Source: Liolophura sinensis (taxonomy: Eukaryota; Mollusca; Polyplacophora; Chitonida; Chitonidae). From it: a stretch of 64,000 nt of DNA. The position numbers were made by a program, and so were the translations under genes. Location: positions 36,375,608 through 36,439,607 of the forward strand of contig NC_088300.1 in NCBI RefSeq assembly GCF_032854445.1, in the 5' to 3' direction. Under the pieces are notes generated by a model. The model saw nothing but the letters and a program-made list of their open reading frames with translations, ran no database searches and was not told the origin of the DNA. Below are positions 24,751 through 37,318 of this stretch, one piece after another (within the stretch, counting starts at the first letter, position 1; every line of letters starts with the position of its first letter).

Positions 24751-27700
24751 TTATAAGTTTGAAAACACACAGGTACATTGCGCTTGATCAAACACCGTTC
24801 CTGGAGAGCAGCTCATTTCTATTCCACCGTTTACAAATTTAAACGGATCCTCAGCCACAGCAAACAAGGTACACTCTGAAATCAGTAATAAAAGGATTGT
24901 GATATAAAATGATGCTTATCAAAAAATTTATCAACAGTTTTAAATCTAGTATTTTAACGTATTGGTGTTTCAAAATATCCTTATGAAATGTACAAGTTGT
25001 TACTTTGCTTGTTACCTAATAGCGTATTATAGCTAGTATATATGATCTTGTATACCATACGGGGATATTTTTTATCCGTGGGTATGGATATAAACGTAAT
25101 TAATATAAATCTAGAAGCTGTATGTCTGATATGCATTTTGTATGTTTTACTACTACACAGCCTAGTTCGACAGGTTTTTCGCCATTAAAAATATCACATC
25201 TACCCTTCAATGTTTCATTGTAAAACCTGATAGTTTCAGAGAGGCTCGCCTATAATCGAGATCTGAAGTTCAAGATGTTAACAACGCTAAAGCATCCTCA
25301 TAATTCGCAGGCTATACTTGCCTTATTCGGCCACTCAATTTTGCTACACCTGTTTTATGTATCCCTATTATTAGGCCTTATTAGGCCTATTACAAGGATT
25401 GTGTAAGACATCCCTTTATTACATAAACCTTATGAGGCCTATTATAAGGATTGTGTAAGACATTCTTTTATTACATAAACCTTATGAGGCCCATTATAAG
25501 GATTGTGTAAGACATCCCTTTATTACATAAACCTTATGAGGCCTATTACAAGAATTGTGTAAGACATCCCTTTATTACATAAACCTTATGAGGCCTATTA
25601 CAAGGATTGTGTAAGACATCCCTTTATTTCATAAACTACTTAGAATACATGCGACGTAAAACTCATATTTCCTTAGTTGAGAACGACCAGAAAGAAATTA
25701 TTGGATTATTCTCTGAAGTAGTTTTTCCTGACATTCAAGCATAAATCTGAAGCATCGTGTTCTCTTCCTTTAACTGCGGTATCTTGTGTTACTTACCTGG
25801 AAGGGCAGCAGCAGTTGTCTGAGGTGGGACAAAGTTTGGAATGGGAAGGCATGGTTGACCAAAGTTTCCGAACTGTTCGCCCAGCTCACACCAGCCCCCG
25901 TTCACAGTACTGCCTCCTCGACAGAGGTAGTAAGCGGCTTGATTTGGCTGACTGCGGACGAAATCCTCATTGTAACCATCCAACAAACCGGTGCAGGGAT
26001 CTGTTTCAAAACAACAACAACAATTGCGTCCCACACTAGAATACTTTGGTAAAAATTTCCACACATTAGGCCATCGTTGAAATCTATCCACCGGTCATCA
26101 TTGAAAACTGTTTACTACTTTCTTTCTTTTAGACAATAGGCGGTTAACATAACGATTTGTTCTGCAGCAATTAAGAAATCAGGTTCGAATCCAGCTTTTC
26201 GGCTATACCTAACATGAACCCCATTGTATAAGTGAGAGGTGACTACGGCGTTAAAACCCAAGTCAATTTTAAAAGAATCAATCATATAGATATAATATAC
26301 AGATAATGTATATGACTGTTACACCGGTAAAGAATATCGTTTCATATGTACGTCAATAGCCATTTACCCCACTCTTTACTTTACAAATAAGCAGACGATG
26401 GGGAGTGGACAAGGGGAGATAACGTCAATATAGTAGAATAAATGCTGGAGATAAGCGTAATATCGTTGACTATTAACGTTAATTAGTTTACCATCGATAC
26501 ATAGCGAACATTATGTTATAGTGTTTAGGCCTATGAAATCAAACGATGTATGGATGAGGTATAATAACTATATATTTATAGTCTAAATTATTGACAGATA
26601 TGTCTCAAATACTGTCATGTATTTCTGTAAATGAAACAGTTTTTGAAAAACTAAGATAGTATTATGTTTGTATGACATTGTGATATGCGCTCGACCTTCT
26701 AACTGCCCTTGGATATTTCAAATCCAAGGGCATGTCCCGAGAATGAGGAAACGGGTGCATAACTTGGACGTTGGAATAGTTTTGACAGAAAAAGGACATA
26801 ACTAATCCGGAGGTGCGTTCTTACCAACAGAGCTGACACAGGTGACTAGGCCTGGCCTGTTACAGGTGAGAATATTTGGCTCAAGGCTATCGTCAAACAA
26901 GAGACCCGCGGGGCAGTTCATGAGAGCAGGGATGACGCCCAATTCTGGGTGCTCACATACGGCGTACGCGCTACAGTCACTCGGTACGCTGACAAAGTGC
27001 GTCACGGTGTCGTTCTCAGCGATGCGACGCTGGCAGGCATCTGGAAGAAGAAATTGTGTCAAGTGTCAGTGTAATGAGCAAACTATCTGGAAAAAGAACT
27101 GAAAACTTTGATTTATTCTGTATAGTATAACTGTCTAGTTGAGAGTTTTTATTTCTCCCACTCGCTGCTAAGTCGAAAATCCAATCTCAGTGAAGTCAAA
27201 TCTCGATGCCGTGCATGCACTTCCTATATTGACTTGTCGCTACGTTGGTCTACCAAAAAAAAAAAAAACAAAAACACCTTTACGCTATCAGCTAGTGCGC
27301 TATTATAGCCCAACAGAATTCTTGTTTTTGTATTTTGAAAAGGGAAATTCTGAATGGTGTTTGATTGGCCTTTCTAACCGAAGTGGGGTCGTCCCACGGG
27401 ATAGAGGCACGTGTTACGTCAAATCTAGAAAGCAATATGCGTATAAAGTTAGTATCGGAAGCGGCCGCAAAATCTGACTGCATTGAGACTGGTGGCCAAC
27501 TTTTCCATTTTCCATTTTAGGTAATGAAAATGTAAGAACTATTGTTTGGATTTGATATTCTTTCTAACGTATTAATAGGCATCTGATCTAGTTATCTCAG
27601 AATCAATGTACACATGTACATGTACCGCTCTATGGTTTGTGAATGATGGCCATTAAGTCACTTAAATGTAACAGCCTGAACGCTTAATCCAGAGCAGCGG

Positions 27701-27923
27701 TAGTTGGCAAATGGTCACACGTAATAGGTGAAATCTGGTCACCTTGCCACATCTTTAACCACTTATTTTCGATGATGTAATACATGTTTACAAACGTACC
27801 GATAATGACTTGCATTTCACCGTCACTGACGGCTCTAGCTGGTACCTCCGGTCTCTTCACGTTTTGACAGCGCACAACTGTGACGAACAGACAGACGCAC
27901 AGGCTTGTGATTATAGTCCTCAT
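24751..27923 (-). CDS. Secreted cysteine-rich chitin-binding-type protein, paralogue 3 (four coding exons, 222 aa)
   Basis: Coding exons on the minus strand, in order, are 27923-27800, 27040-26825, 26000-25797 and 24875-24751, all with phase 1 GT-AG introns. A signal peptide (about residues 1-19) is cut before Gln20 (VRC|QNVKRP). Exon 2 has the CBM14 spacing C-19-C-5-C-13-C-16-C-7-C, two residues longer than in the paralogues, with an N-D-T sequon at Asn51. Exon 3 has PCTG, AYYLC, NGGWCELGEQF and QPC. The last exon gives ECTL, then MSCSPGTVFDQAQCTC and FSNL before TAA. In all there are 14 cysteines, as in gene 1. The ATG exon begins after an acceptor at 27937-27938, so an upstream 5' UTR exon is needed (candidate 29472-29511). 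It is inverted relative to genes 1 and 2. The last intron carries a five-copy 52-bp tandem repeat. Chitin binding is inferred from the family. Confidence 0.87.
25383..25642. repeat. Tandem repeat, five 52-bp units
   Basis: Units begin with AGGCC at 25383, 25435, 25487, 25539 and 25591, so the period is exactly 52. Each contains AAGGATTGTGTAAGACATCC or a close variant, then TTTATTACATAAACCTTATG. Units differ at a few positions only, which points to recent expansion. The array lies in the last intron of secreted gene 3. Confidence 0.95.
26705..26731. repeat. Short inverted repeat in an intron
   Basis: GCCCTTGGAT and its exact reverse complement ATCCAAGGGC are separated by 7 bases. It could form a hairpin in the intron between exons 2 and 3 of secreted gene 3. 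No function is implied. Confidence 0.6.
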
Positions 27924-28057
27924 TCTGACGGTTTACCTAAACGCACAAAAAAGTGAAAAACATAAAATATTAACAATACAAAGAACACAGAGTTTCCTTG
28001 TTTATTTGTTCTTATTTTTCTATAAAATTGAACGCCGTGACTGACAAATTTTCCCCT

Positions 28058-28420
28058 TGACGGCGGTCAGGTTTTTGGGTGAAGAAACCCACAGAAAATC
28101 GACGTTTTAACATAGCTGACAAACCCATTGGCAGCGCTGTAACCAAAAATGGCAAGAGCTTGATTTGAACACGCGGTGCCATTAGTCAAGTGTTTACATG
28201 ATAATCTGTGCGAGCCAACGCTTTGACCACCCCAAACAACGAGGCCCCTGGCAAATGCTAGGCATAAAGTGTATCTATGGCGGCTAGTCTGTGCGTGCCA
28301 GTTCCTTAGTAACTTGCCCAAGATCTGTGGTTTACTCCGGGATTGTTCAGCCCATAAAACTTACTGCGATTGTATTAATGAAAAATTCTTGATTATTGTG
28401 TTGAACAAAAAAGAAATGAA
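28058..28420. repeat. Degenerate SINE debris in the first intron of secreted gene 3
   Basis: On the minus strand, 28058-28190 shows remnants of a SINE (GGCGGTCAGGTTTTTGGGTG, then a B-box-like GCTTGATTTGAACACG). On the plus strand, 28300-28420 has TAACTTGCCCAAGATCTGTG, GGTTTACTCCGGG and TGAAAAATTCTTGATTATTG. Both are old and diverged. Confidence 0.45.
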
Positions 28421-29471
28421 TTTCATTTCTAACACCTAGTCCGCTAATGCAGCTTAATGGTGGAATTAAAAATGGGTAAACCACCAAAATTATAAGATGC
28501 ATGCAATTTGTATAACATATATAACATTAATGCCAATTCCAAACACTCGGTAATGCATTCATTATATATTCATGCAAACGTAACTATCCGGAAGAACACC
28601 TATCCGCGAGCATGGGCTAATCAGGTAATGCACACTGGACGTATGAAGTTTGTCTAGTCTCATGCTTCGCTTCGCTGAATTTTTTCCACGAGCATTTCAA
28701 TATGTGCAAATTAACGCTAGCCTGATTCACACATGTAGAACAAATGGCATTTTAAAGTGTCGTCTTTTTTCGTAAATGCTTTCTCATGCATATGGAAGAA
28801 GCAGGCTATATACAACAGACCTTAAAGGCACGAGAGTATATACTTTGCATGGGCTAAGTATATATAGATACATAGCTCTGGAACAAGCTGGCTTAACTAT
28901 GAGTAGTCAGGATCAGTATTGTTACACGCATGGGTGAAGGCAGATGCAAAAAAAAAAATCAGGTTTTCAAGACTTCAATAATGACGCCGTTTTTTTTTTT
29001 TTGTTTTTTTTTGTTTTACTTCAAATTTTGCCTTCATGAAGAATACAAAAATGTGTAGAGAGCATACATTTGAATAAGAGCGCCTCATTTATCAAAGGGA
29101 ACGATCATATAACGTTTAAAGCAATTTATAAAATCGTAGAAAAATACATTCCACAGTTGACAGAAATAGATATAGATAAAAGTTCGAACAGACATGTTCG
29201 AATTTTATTTATATTTGCCATAGGACAAAAATGTGAAAAAAAAACACCGAACTGTCAAAACATGAGGATGGTCAACTTTATCTACGATGTATACATCCGT
29301 AATATAGAATTAAGCTGCAAAACTTTCAAGCTGCAGGAGTATAAATCAAACAATATGCAGCAAAGAGACTTACATGTGAGAAGTAAGGTATAGACGTTTT
29401 ATGTGAAAGAGATATAATATCATTCACTTACAAATCGAGTGCATACAATTTAACTATCTACACAGTCTTAC

Positions 29472-29628
29472 CTTGTATCTGGTAAATATTCCGAGCTGAA
29501 AGATGGGATTTACTCGAAATGCGAAAGCACGTGCTTTATATATCGGAAATTTTTCATCCGGGATCGATCGGGACTGGTCGGAAGCGTCAGATGGGCGTGG
29601 TGTCTGATTTAGGGCAGCGCCGACGTCA
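29472..29628 (-). promoter_or_regulatory. Putative promoter and noncoding first exon of secreted CBM14 gene 3
   Basis: On the minus strand a TATA box (ATATATAAAG, 29543-29534) is followed about 60 bases later by a strong donor (GATACAAG|GTAAGA, exon end 29472). The implied first exon is about 29511-29472. A CRE-like TGACGTCG lies about 80 bases upstream of TATA (29628-29621), at a spacing similar to that of the perfect CRE of gene 1. The intron to the signal-peptide exon (acceptor 27937-27938) would be 1.5 kb. This is inference from sequence layout only. Confidence 0.52.
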
Positions 29629-32600
29629 TAAGCTTCTGCCCATATCTTATCATAATCAGTTCTGAATAATCTGTGCTACCCAGTTTCTAAAAAAAATTCC
29701 CCCAAATATAGGTCTATTTTATCGGCGTCATGCAATCAGGCTTATTTCCATACGATGGTTCGTAATTCAGCGTTTACACAAAAGCCTTTCATATTCAACA
29801 ATGATGACGATAATTAAGTCATCAAAATTTGCTTTCATGTATCGATTGGTGGTGAAATTATTGGAGCGATGCCAAACTAAATTGCATCTATATGTGTAAG
29901 AAGTCTGAAAAAAAGGAAAAGAAATAACCCCCGTAGAGCTACCCTGTATCATCTATGGAATTATTCATCCATGATACGGCTGTAAAACCAAGCATTCCTT
30001 CGTTTAATATTTTAAAATATTTTATCACATTTCATCAGATCATGCTTAATTTGACATCTTGGTGTCATGGTCGAAGAAAATGCCCTCGAAAAGCTAGAAG
30101 TGCCCGAGTGCCCGGTAACTCATACCTATACAGGATGATGTCGATCACTGAGTATAAAAAAAATCAATAAATTAGTTAATCGATCACACAATCGATGAGA
30201 GTTTATTGATGAAACCTTTAACGTTAAAGGCCTATGTGCACACAGCCACAATGGATTTGTTCACTGGTAATGTCAAGTTTAGAAATAAATTTGACAAACT
30301 TTCATCTTTGTTCGCATGTGTTTATGTTTCAGATGTAGAAACTTTGTATTTTAATCATGTTCTTTTCATTTCAAAGCTGTAATTGCGACCAAGCCATAAT
30401 TTATTATCTAATAATAATGTAATTTATTATCTAATGATATTATAATTTTTTAACTTCATTGCTTTCAAAAGAAAAAATAATAACGCAACGGAAAATTGAT
30501 GATATTGGAGTAAGCCAAAAAATATGTACGTCTATATAGCTGAAAAGCAAGAAGTGGGGCACACGTAATGTTTTATTATGTCATAATGTGCTATAGAATC
30601 CGGTTTTTATCTTCACTCAATTACGTAACAAAACATCAACAACAATAAAATCACTGATATATACAAATGAAACAAGCAGACTGTGTATAGGCTTATATAG
30701 CTTATAACCAAATTGGCGTATACCCCTATGTTGTTTCAAACTTCTTAGGAAGCTTTCTGCAATTGCACTTTAAACTTCACGTCGGTTTTAATCTCATTTA
30801 ATTTTAATCAAGATTTAATCAATGTTACCGAACAACATCATGTGATTGTGTAATTAGAGCCTTTACGGTATTCGCATACAGTGTAAACACTTCCAGGACA
30901 TATGCCCTTCTCTAAAACAAACAGCTATATAAAGTACATGTATAAGTCATAAAGTGAAGAGCTCCCCCACCAACTGCACCTGGTGACCTTTCCTTCCACT
31001 CGACAGTGCAAAACACGGACACAACCACGGGTTTCCGTTTCTTTATTTTTGTTTTCTTGTCAGCTGATTTTTAATTCCACATCCGGCACAAAGGATGCAA
31101 CGATTGTGGCTTCTTTGTGCCTTTCTCCTACGTACATAGAACACAGGGAATGTCGTCAACGAAAACAACGATGGGAATATTAAAACACGCGAATGCTAAA
31201 ACAAAAGTACATGATACGATCGCATATCATCAAGATCAGTCTACTAAGGAATTGTTTCTACTCCCCAATAACTGTCATTATTTGCTTAGACACGCAGCTC
31301 CTTCACCCTGTCTGTCAGTCAGTTGATCGGTCTGTCAAATTTTGCAGTACGTCGCTGCCGTTGCGATTTCGCGCTTTATTTGACTGCTTACAGGATCATT
31401 TCGTTTGACTACTTTCTAGACCGCTTTGACTGTTCGTAGGATTGCTTTATTTAACCGTATGTGGTCTCTAATGACTTCTTATCAGCCTTCATTAGACTGC
31501 TTGTGGTGCATTTGTATGAAAAATCGGGACGGTCTTGTTTTATAAACCTTATAGTCAGTCGTTGTATGGGTGCTGGAGATCGCCGTGTTAAACGACGCTT
31601 GCATTTATAAGCGAGTATGCTACAGTTGAAGATATACACAATTATTATTAATACCCAAATGGACGTTTCAGGTTACGTATAGGACGTCGCCCTTTCCACC
31701 ATAATGCTCAGGCCATGCATATTCATGTGGCCTGGGTGGTCAAATAAATTATATCATTCGATTAGATGTTAATTTGATACGAAGTAATGTAAATGAATTC
31801 ACTGAATAAATGTGGAACTATTCAGAGATGAATACTGATCAGATTGGCAAATGTATTCCAGTGCACCATACAGTTGTAGAATAAGTTCACATGCATATAC
31901 TGTGGATGGAAGATAGCAAGCAGTACAGGCACCTGCTGGTATAACATTAAAAACTTCGGGTATAGGCCTGGAAATGTAAGCAACAGTAATTTCCTACCTG
32001 TTAAGTTAATGTACAATATACGTGGATGGCTTTCGATATTTTGCAAAACTTATGGTAGATTTAAGGGATATAGGGGCTAATCAGATATTTTCCTTATTAT
32101 TATTATTTATCATTTTATAGCAAATTTAAAAATCTTCAAATCTGGTGCGAAAATATTCTAAAATAAGGTGTATATAGTTATAGTAAACTGACAATTTATT
32201 ATATACCGTTAGCATTTCTCTTCTGTATATTACATAAAATCTGGGAAAAGAACTCGATTTCCATTGATCAGCGCTGTACACTAGACCTAATATTTCCTAG
32301 TATGAAATTTTTGAAAGTCTTTTTATGCAAGGCTAGGCAGTTATTTACAGCCTGGGTTCGCAAAGCAAGATTTTTGCATGCCTAATCCTTCTGTATGTAG
32401 TATTTTCTGCACTGCCGTGTCCTAGAGCAATGAGAACAGTTGAACTTTTTGTGAATAAGTATGTCAGAAACGCCAGGCAATTTACATAAAATATATATGT
32501 CTTTTGAACAACATAAAACCCCTCAGGATTTGAGTTATAACTCAGTTGCACTTATAAAGAAGGGCGACAGTAACAATGCCTGATTACAGCACGACATTTG

Positions 32601-33945
32601 TAAAGCAAATAGCTTGCACGCCTTGTGTCTCATGTGAGACAAGCCTATATTTGCCGTGAGTACGCAGCTTGTGCTATATACTGAATGGCATCAACCAGCG
32701 AAGCTCTTTGAATATATATACATTTTAACTTAGATTCAATCTTTATCTCCCCTGGATAATCACTAAGTGTCCGTTTAATCTGTTATCTTTTTAATTGGAT
32801 GAATTTTAGATTTTTCAGATTTATCAGACGATAGTGACTAGCATCGCTCTAATGCTTTAGCTAATCGCTCCATGGCAGTCCGCTCTATGAACACTTCAGT
32901 GTTATGGACAATATATGTATATTATGTTATATTCTAAACGCATCTGGGACTTGATACTTATTTCAACACAACTTTGATATACCTCTATATCTGATGGATC
33001 AAAGGCGTGAGAAATTGGTAATTTTCTTGGGTTCGAGGGTTTTATTCTCTGCCTATATATCCACATAATACAAACAACGTTTAAAAAGGGTGCAAATATT
33101 TGCGATAGTCGGAATATATCGTGATGTAGCATTTAATACACAGCAAATCCATTGTACGCCAAGGCTTTTTATTCGACCAAGACTAAAGCCGACGCAAATC
33201 ACGTGTTTTGGAGAAGACTTGTTTTTGTTTGAACTTGAATACTCAACCGGCTTTCGATTAAGCCCACTTAAGCCCACCAGCTCAGCGTCCAGTTGATTTA
33301 TGCCTTATATACGTACGGATGTTCATGCTATTACCTGGATATGTATATATGTGTCAAGAATTATGGGCAATAAGTACATGGTTACATTGCTTCTATATGT
33401 ATATACACCAGTACACACGATATAAACAGGCAATTATACTTATGTGACATATTGCCTTTAGTGGCGAGACCTTCAGTGCAAGATCAAGGTTGTATAGCTG
33501 TCCACAACACGTATAGATAGGATAAGACGTCAACAGAATAGGATCAATCTGGTCATAACATAAAATAACACTCTGGGTGCAGTTATATGAGTGAATTATT
33601 ATCTGTGTACGTAGTGAGGCAAAAAGGGACAGTGTTGTCACTTAATTACTTTGTTACTGTGTGTATTAACAAATCCAAACATCTGCTTTATTCGTATATA
33701 GCCTTTAAAGACTTGAAAAGTTGTTTGTTATTAAATGACACATGTTGTCTGAATGTTTAAAAATGTTTGTGCATGTCTCTTTTTTTTTATTGCTGAAAAG
33801 CGTCAGTAGTGGGAGAGGTACCGTAGCACATGTGTTTAGGATGTTAGAGAAAAACACAAAGCCTTCATAAAATGACAAACACTTTAAAATACGTGATAAT
33901 ACATGATAGTGATAAGAATGCATTGCTTGAATATGAACTATATAG

Positions 33946-33970
33946 GTGTGTGTGTGTGTGTGTGTGTGTG
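33946..33970. repeat. (GT)n microsatellite
   Basis: About twelve uninterrupted GT units are present, followed by GCCTGG. No gene is nearby. Confidence 0.95.
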
Positions 33971-34484
33971 GCCTGGAACAATAAGCAGACGACTTCATTT
34001 ATTTCCCCATTTTCTTTGGACAAAGAGCTCAAATTGCCTGACGATTCGCGCTTTGTTTACAAGCAGAATTAACTGGCTTAGTGGGCTGTGGCTCCTTTCT
34101 CAAGTATGCATACCGTCTGTAATTACACTGACTGTGACAAGGCGGGTGTTTATAATGGACACACTGAAGTTATATGTCTTGTAAACATAACTGTCATGAG
34201 CTATAGTACACATGGGCGTTAGCTTCAGAAAAGTATTTTAATGTAAATGTAAGCCTATATGGACATGGGAAAGTAAAGCATTTCTCATCGATGGGCATCG
34301 GACAGATGGGAGTATAATTTCAAGTCACAACAATTAAATTCAAGGCATATCTCAGTGCAGTGCTCATATACAGCGTTTGTGTATAAGTTAGTTGTGAATC
34401 TTATAGTCGATAACTGTGTTATAGTCGCAAAGGTCTGTGTTTTTATCCTAGCAATCCGATTTCTTCTATACCCATAAGCTTGAC

Positions 34485-34550
34485 CGTTGTCATATATAAC
34501 TGAAAAAATTCTTGAGCATGGCGTTAAACAGATAAATAAATAAATAAATT
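34485..34550 (+). repeat. SINE 3' tail with (AAAT)n
   Basis: CCGTTGTCATATATAACTGA, AAAAATTCTTGAGCATGGCG and TTAAACAGATAAATAAATAA form a tail intermediate between the AAAT-tail and CACT-tail SINEs of this window. The head is not recognisable. Confidence 0.6.
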
Positions 34551-37069
34551 CTAGTACAGTTGAATTATATAGTATTTACAGGCATGAACTAAAATACACA
34601 TCAAATACGCATATAACATCCGCTGTGCATGGGTTGGGACAAAATCTGGTCACTCGGGCATGCAATTAAGTAGAGCCTAACTTTGTTATGACCGCACACG
34701 ATTCTATACACTTTTCATAAAACGCTGTCCTTGTCACTTCTCAACAATGAAAAAAAAAATAAATAAATAAACATTTGTAATCTCGTATTAATGTCTGTAT
34801 TATTCTGAAGAGGGCTTTGATATGCTTTTTCGGGCGTGTTCTGTCAAGAAGAGCATCAAGATTTGTCACGCGTGCAGTTTTTACATTAAATACGTGAATC
34901 TGTGACTTTTTCAAACTATTAAATGGGGTGTTCACCTGAGCATATTTAAGGTCAATGCCTTGTGTGTTATATGTATAAGTAATGCAAGTCCCATAGGTAA
35001 AGTTTCTACTATTTGTTGTATATTTAATATATATTAAGGCCCTAATTGCCTTATACTGTAAAATATTATTGCTCGAGTCTTATACACTGCAAAATAAAGC
35101 GTTCATCGGTTGACGGCCTTATCTGTTCTTTGGACACTTTAATTACTATTGTTTGCTTTTATTTAGTCAATTCAGCCCTGTGTGATGCATAGGAGATGGT
35201 ATGGTCGTTTTCTTTGCTTCCAAGCCTGTAATGTTGATTCATTGTACAACACTGCAAAATAACACCTCACATAGTGCGTAGCAAGCGGCAGAGAATGTTA
35301 GGGGGTGTTTAATGATCTCGCAAGTTCCATGCACTCAATATTGGTGTCCAGCACTTGACAAATTTTCCCACGTACATTTATATACAAGTGCACAAACACT
35401 AACTCGCACGTCATTATAGAAGTCCTTCTATCAAACAATGAAGGGTGGTTTGAAAGTGGATGAGGTACTTAAAACCGCAGACGAAACCACACGCCCACAG
35501 TGTCTTCACAAACGGAAGGTGTGTTGTACGTGGGTCGCCCCGATACCGGCGTAGATACTTACACCGACAAACCACATTTTGCGACCGACAGGAGATGAGC
35601 AGTTCTAAATACTGGATGCCTATGATTTTGACCTCTTTTTTGTTGTTGCTTTCTTTCCTTCTTTTCTTTTGTCCACATTTCAAATGTCACTTACGGACGT
35701 ATGCCCTTCCATAACCTAAACAGTGAAATGTTTGGACCCTATCAATATATACTTCACATGCAGTTTTTATACGTTGACTTGGGAATGGGAATTCCCAGCA
35801 CCCGGCTATCTCCTATATTGTATGTCGTTAGTGACATTGGCTGACGCATGGATTGTTGTTTAAAACAATCAATTGCATTGATACATGGAGGAAAACAGAG
35901 TGCTGGGAATAAACCACCAACCTTTGGCAAGGCGATGAACAACACCCAGACATGCATCCAGTCTTCAAAGAATGCAAACGGTCATATAAGCGCCGATGGT
36001 CGATTATTGTTTATAAATCGACCTTAGTTATCCATTGAGATTGGACAGAAATTGCTCTAGCCCGTATATCTGAGGTGAAGCATAGCCTTCAAAATGTGGG
36101 GTTTTGCAAAACTCGTAAAAACTAAAGGACTGAAACGAACTTGGTAGAGTAAACTGTGACCATATTAAATTAAGTAAGGTTTTTTTTAATGCAATGATAA
36201 GTTTGCGGAACGGCAAAGCAGTTCACGTGGTGCATGTATTTAAATTTCCATTCACGTGCACCCATGTGGATGAATTTTAATAAGGCAGATTTATATTTTC
36301 TGCATGGCATTCCCTAAGGGCTTACATGTGAGTATCACTTGGCCCACGAGTTACATAATGAAAATTAAGTTTGTCGCACATACACATCACTGACTACCAA
36401 GAACGACAACTCTCACCAAGTTCGCGTCGTCATTCAGTCTGTTTACATGGGGATAAAACCGTAGCCAATTTTGGTATATATCAAAATTAAAAACGTCTGT
36501 TGCCTGTTGTTACCTGTATCATCTTTTTGTCTTTGCCTCTCGGAGACAAATTTGTAAACATACAACAATTTATTAGATTGTTGTTTCGCCCCATTCTCTA
36601 GAGTTTAATATAGTAATTAAAGTAAGTAATATAGCCTTGGTTATTTCGTGGAGGTGTGGAAATAGCCTTAAGCATAACGAAGTGGAATCAGTTGCCGTTT
36701 CGGGTTATAGAAATAACTCGCGCCTGACTGGTTAAAACTGATAACATTGTGGCTTCTTCTATTTTTTTTTTTATGTGTGAGATTTTGCTCACTCTTAATA
36801 GTGATGTCTCGGTTATAGAGCATGACAAAAGCAAAAGGGTGTGCTTTTAAACTAATGTGGGATATTTTATCGATGTGTACATTTGTGAATATGTACATTT
36901 GGTGTGGTGTTGTCTTTTTTTTTTTGACTCACTGTGAGTGGATGGTTAATGAATCCTCGTACTTTTAGCAAGCCACTTAGAAACTTATATTGGTGTAATA
37001 AACATCCAACCCTTGAGGGTAAAGGTGAACAAGACGACAATACCTGAGCCATACAAACGTATACATGTA

Positions 37070-37180
37070 TGTATGGGGCAGGGCGGTGGTTACTCCAGGC
37101 ACTCGTTTCCTCCATACATAAACCTGAATGCTGTCACATATGTGAATGAAGCCTTGAGTGTAGTACGGCGTATAATCTGA
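37070..37180 (+). repeat. Degenerate SINE 3' half
   Basis: GGTGGTTACTCCAGGCACTC, TTTCCTCCATACATAAACCT, GCTGTCACATATGTGAATGA and AGTACGGCGTATAATCTG follow the SINE order with many changes. It directly abuts a reverse-oriented, better conserved copy. Confidence 0.55.
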
Positions 37181-37181
37181 T

Positions 37182-37318
37182 TTATTTATTTATTTGATTT
37201 GTGTTTTACGCCGTACTCAAGATTATTTCACTTATACGACGGCGGCCAGTATTATGGTGGGAGGAAACCCGACAGAGCCTTGGGGAAACCCACGACCATC
37301 CACAGGTTGCTGGAAATC
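37182..37318 (-). repeat. SINE (AAAT-tail family), partial, reverse orientation
   Basis: A (TTTA)n tract is followed by GTGTTTTACGCCGTACTCAA, TCACTTATACGACGGCGGCC and CCATCCACAGGTTGCTGG. This is the 3' half of the family; the tRNA head is absent. Confidence 0.9.

Noticed and set aside
25383-25642. CRISPR-like array
   Set aside because: The 52-base units are contiguous with no unique spacers, and the DNA is eukaryotic; it is a simple tandem repeat.
29070-29393. 107-codon open frame on +
   Set aside because: It lies in the first intron of secreted gene 3 on the opposite strand. Lys/Asn/Ile-rich random composition, no domain.
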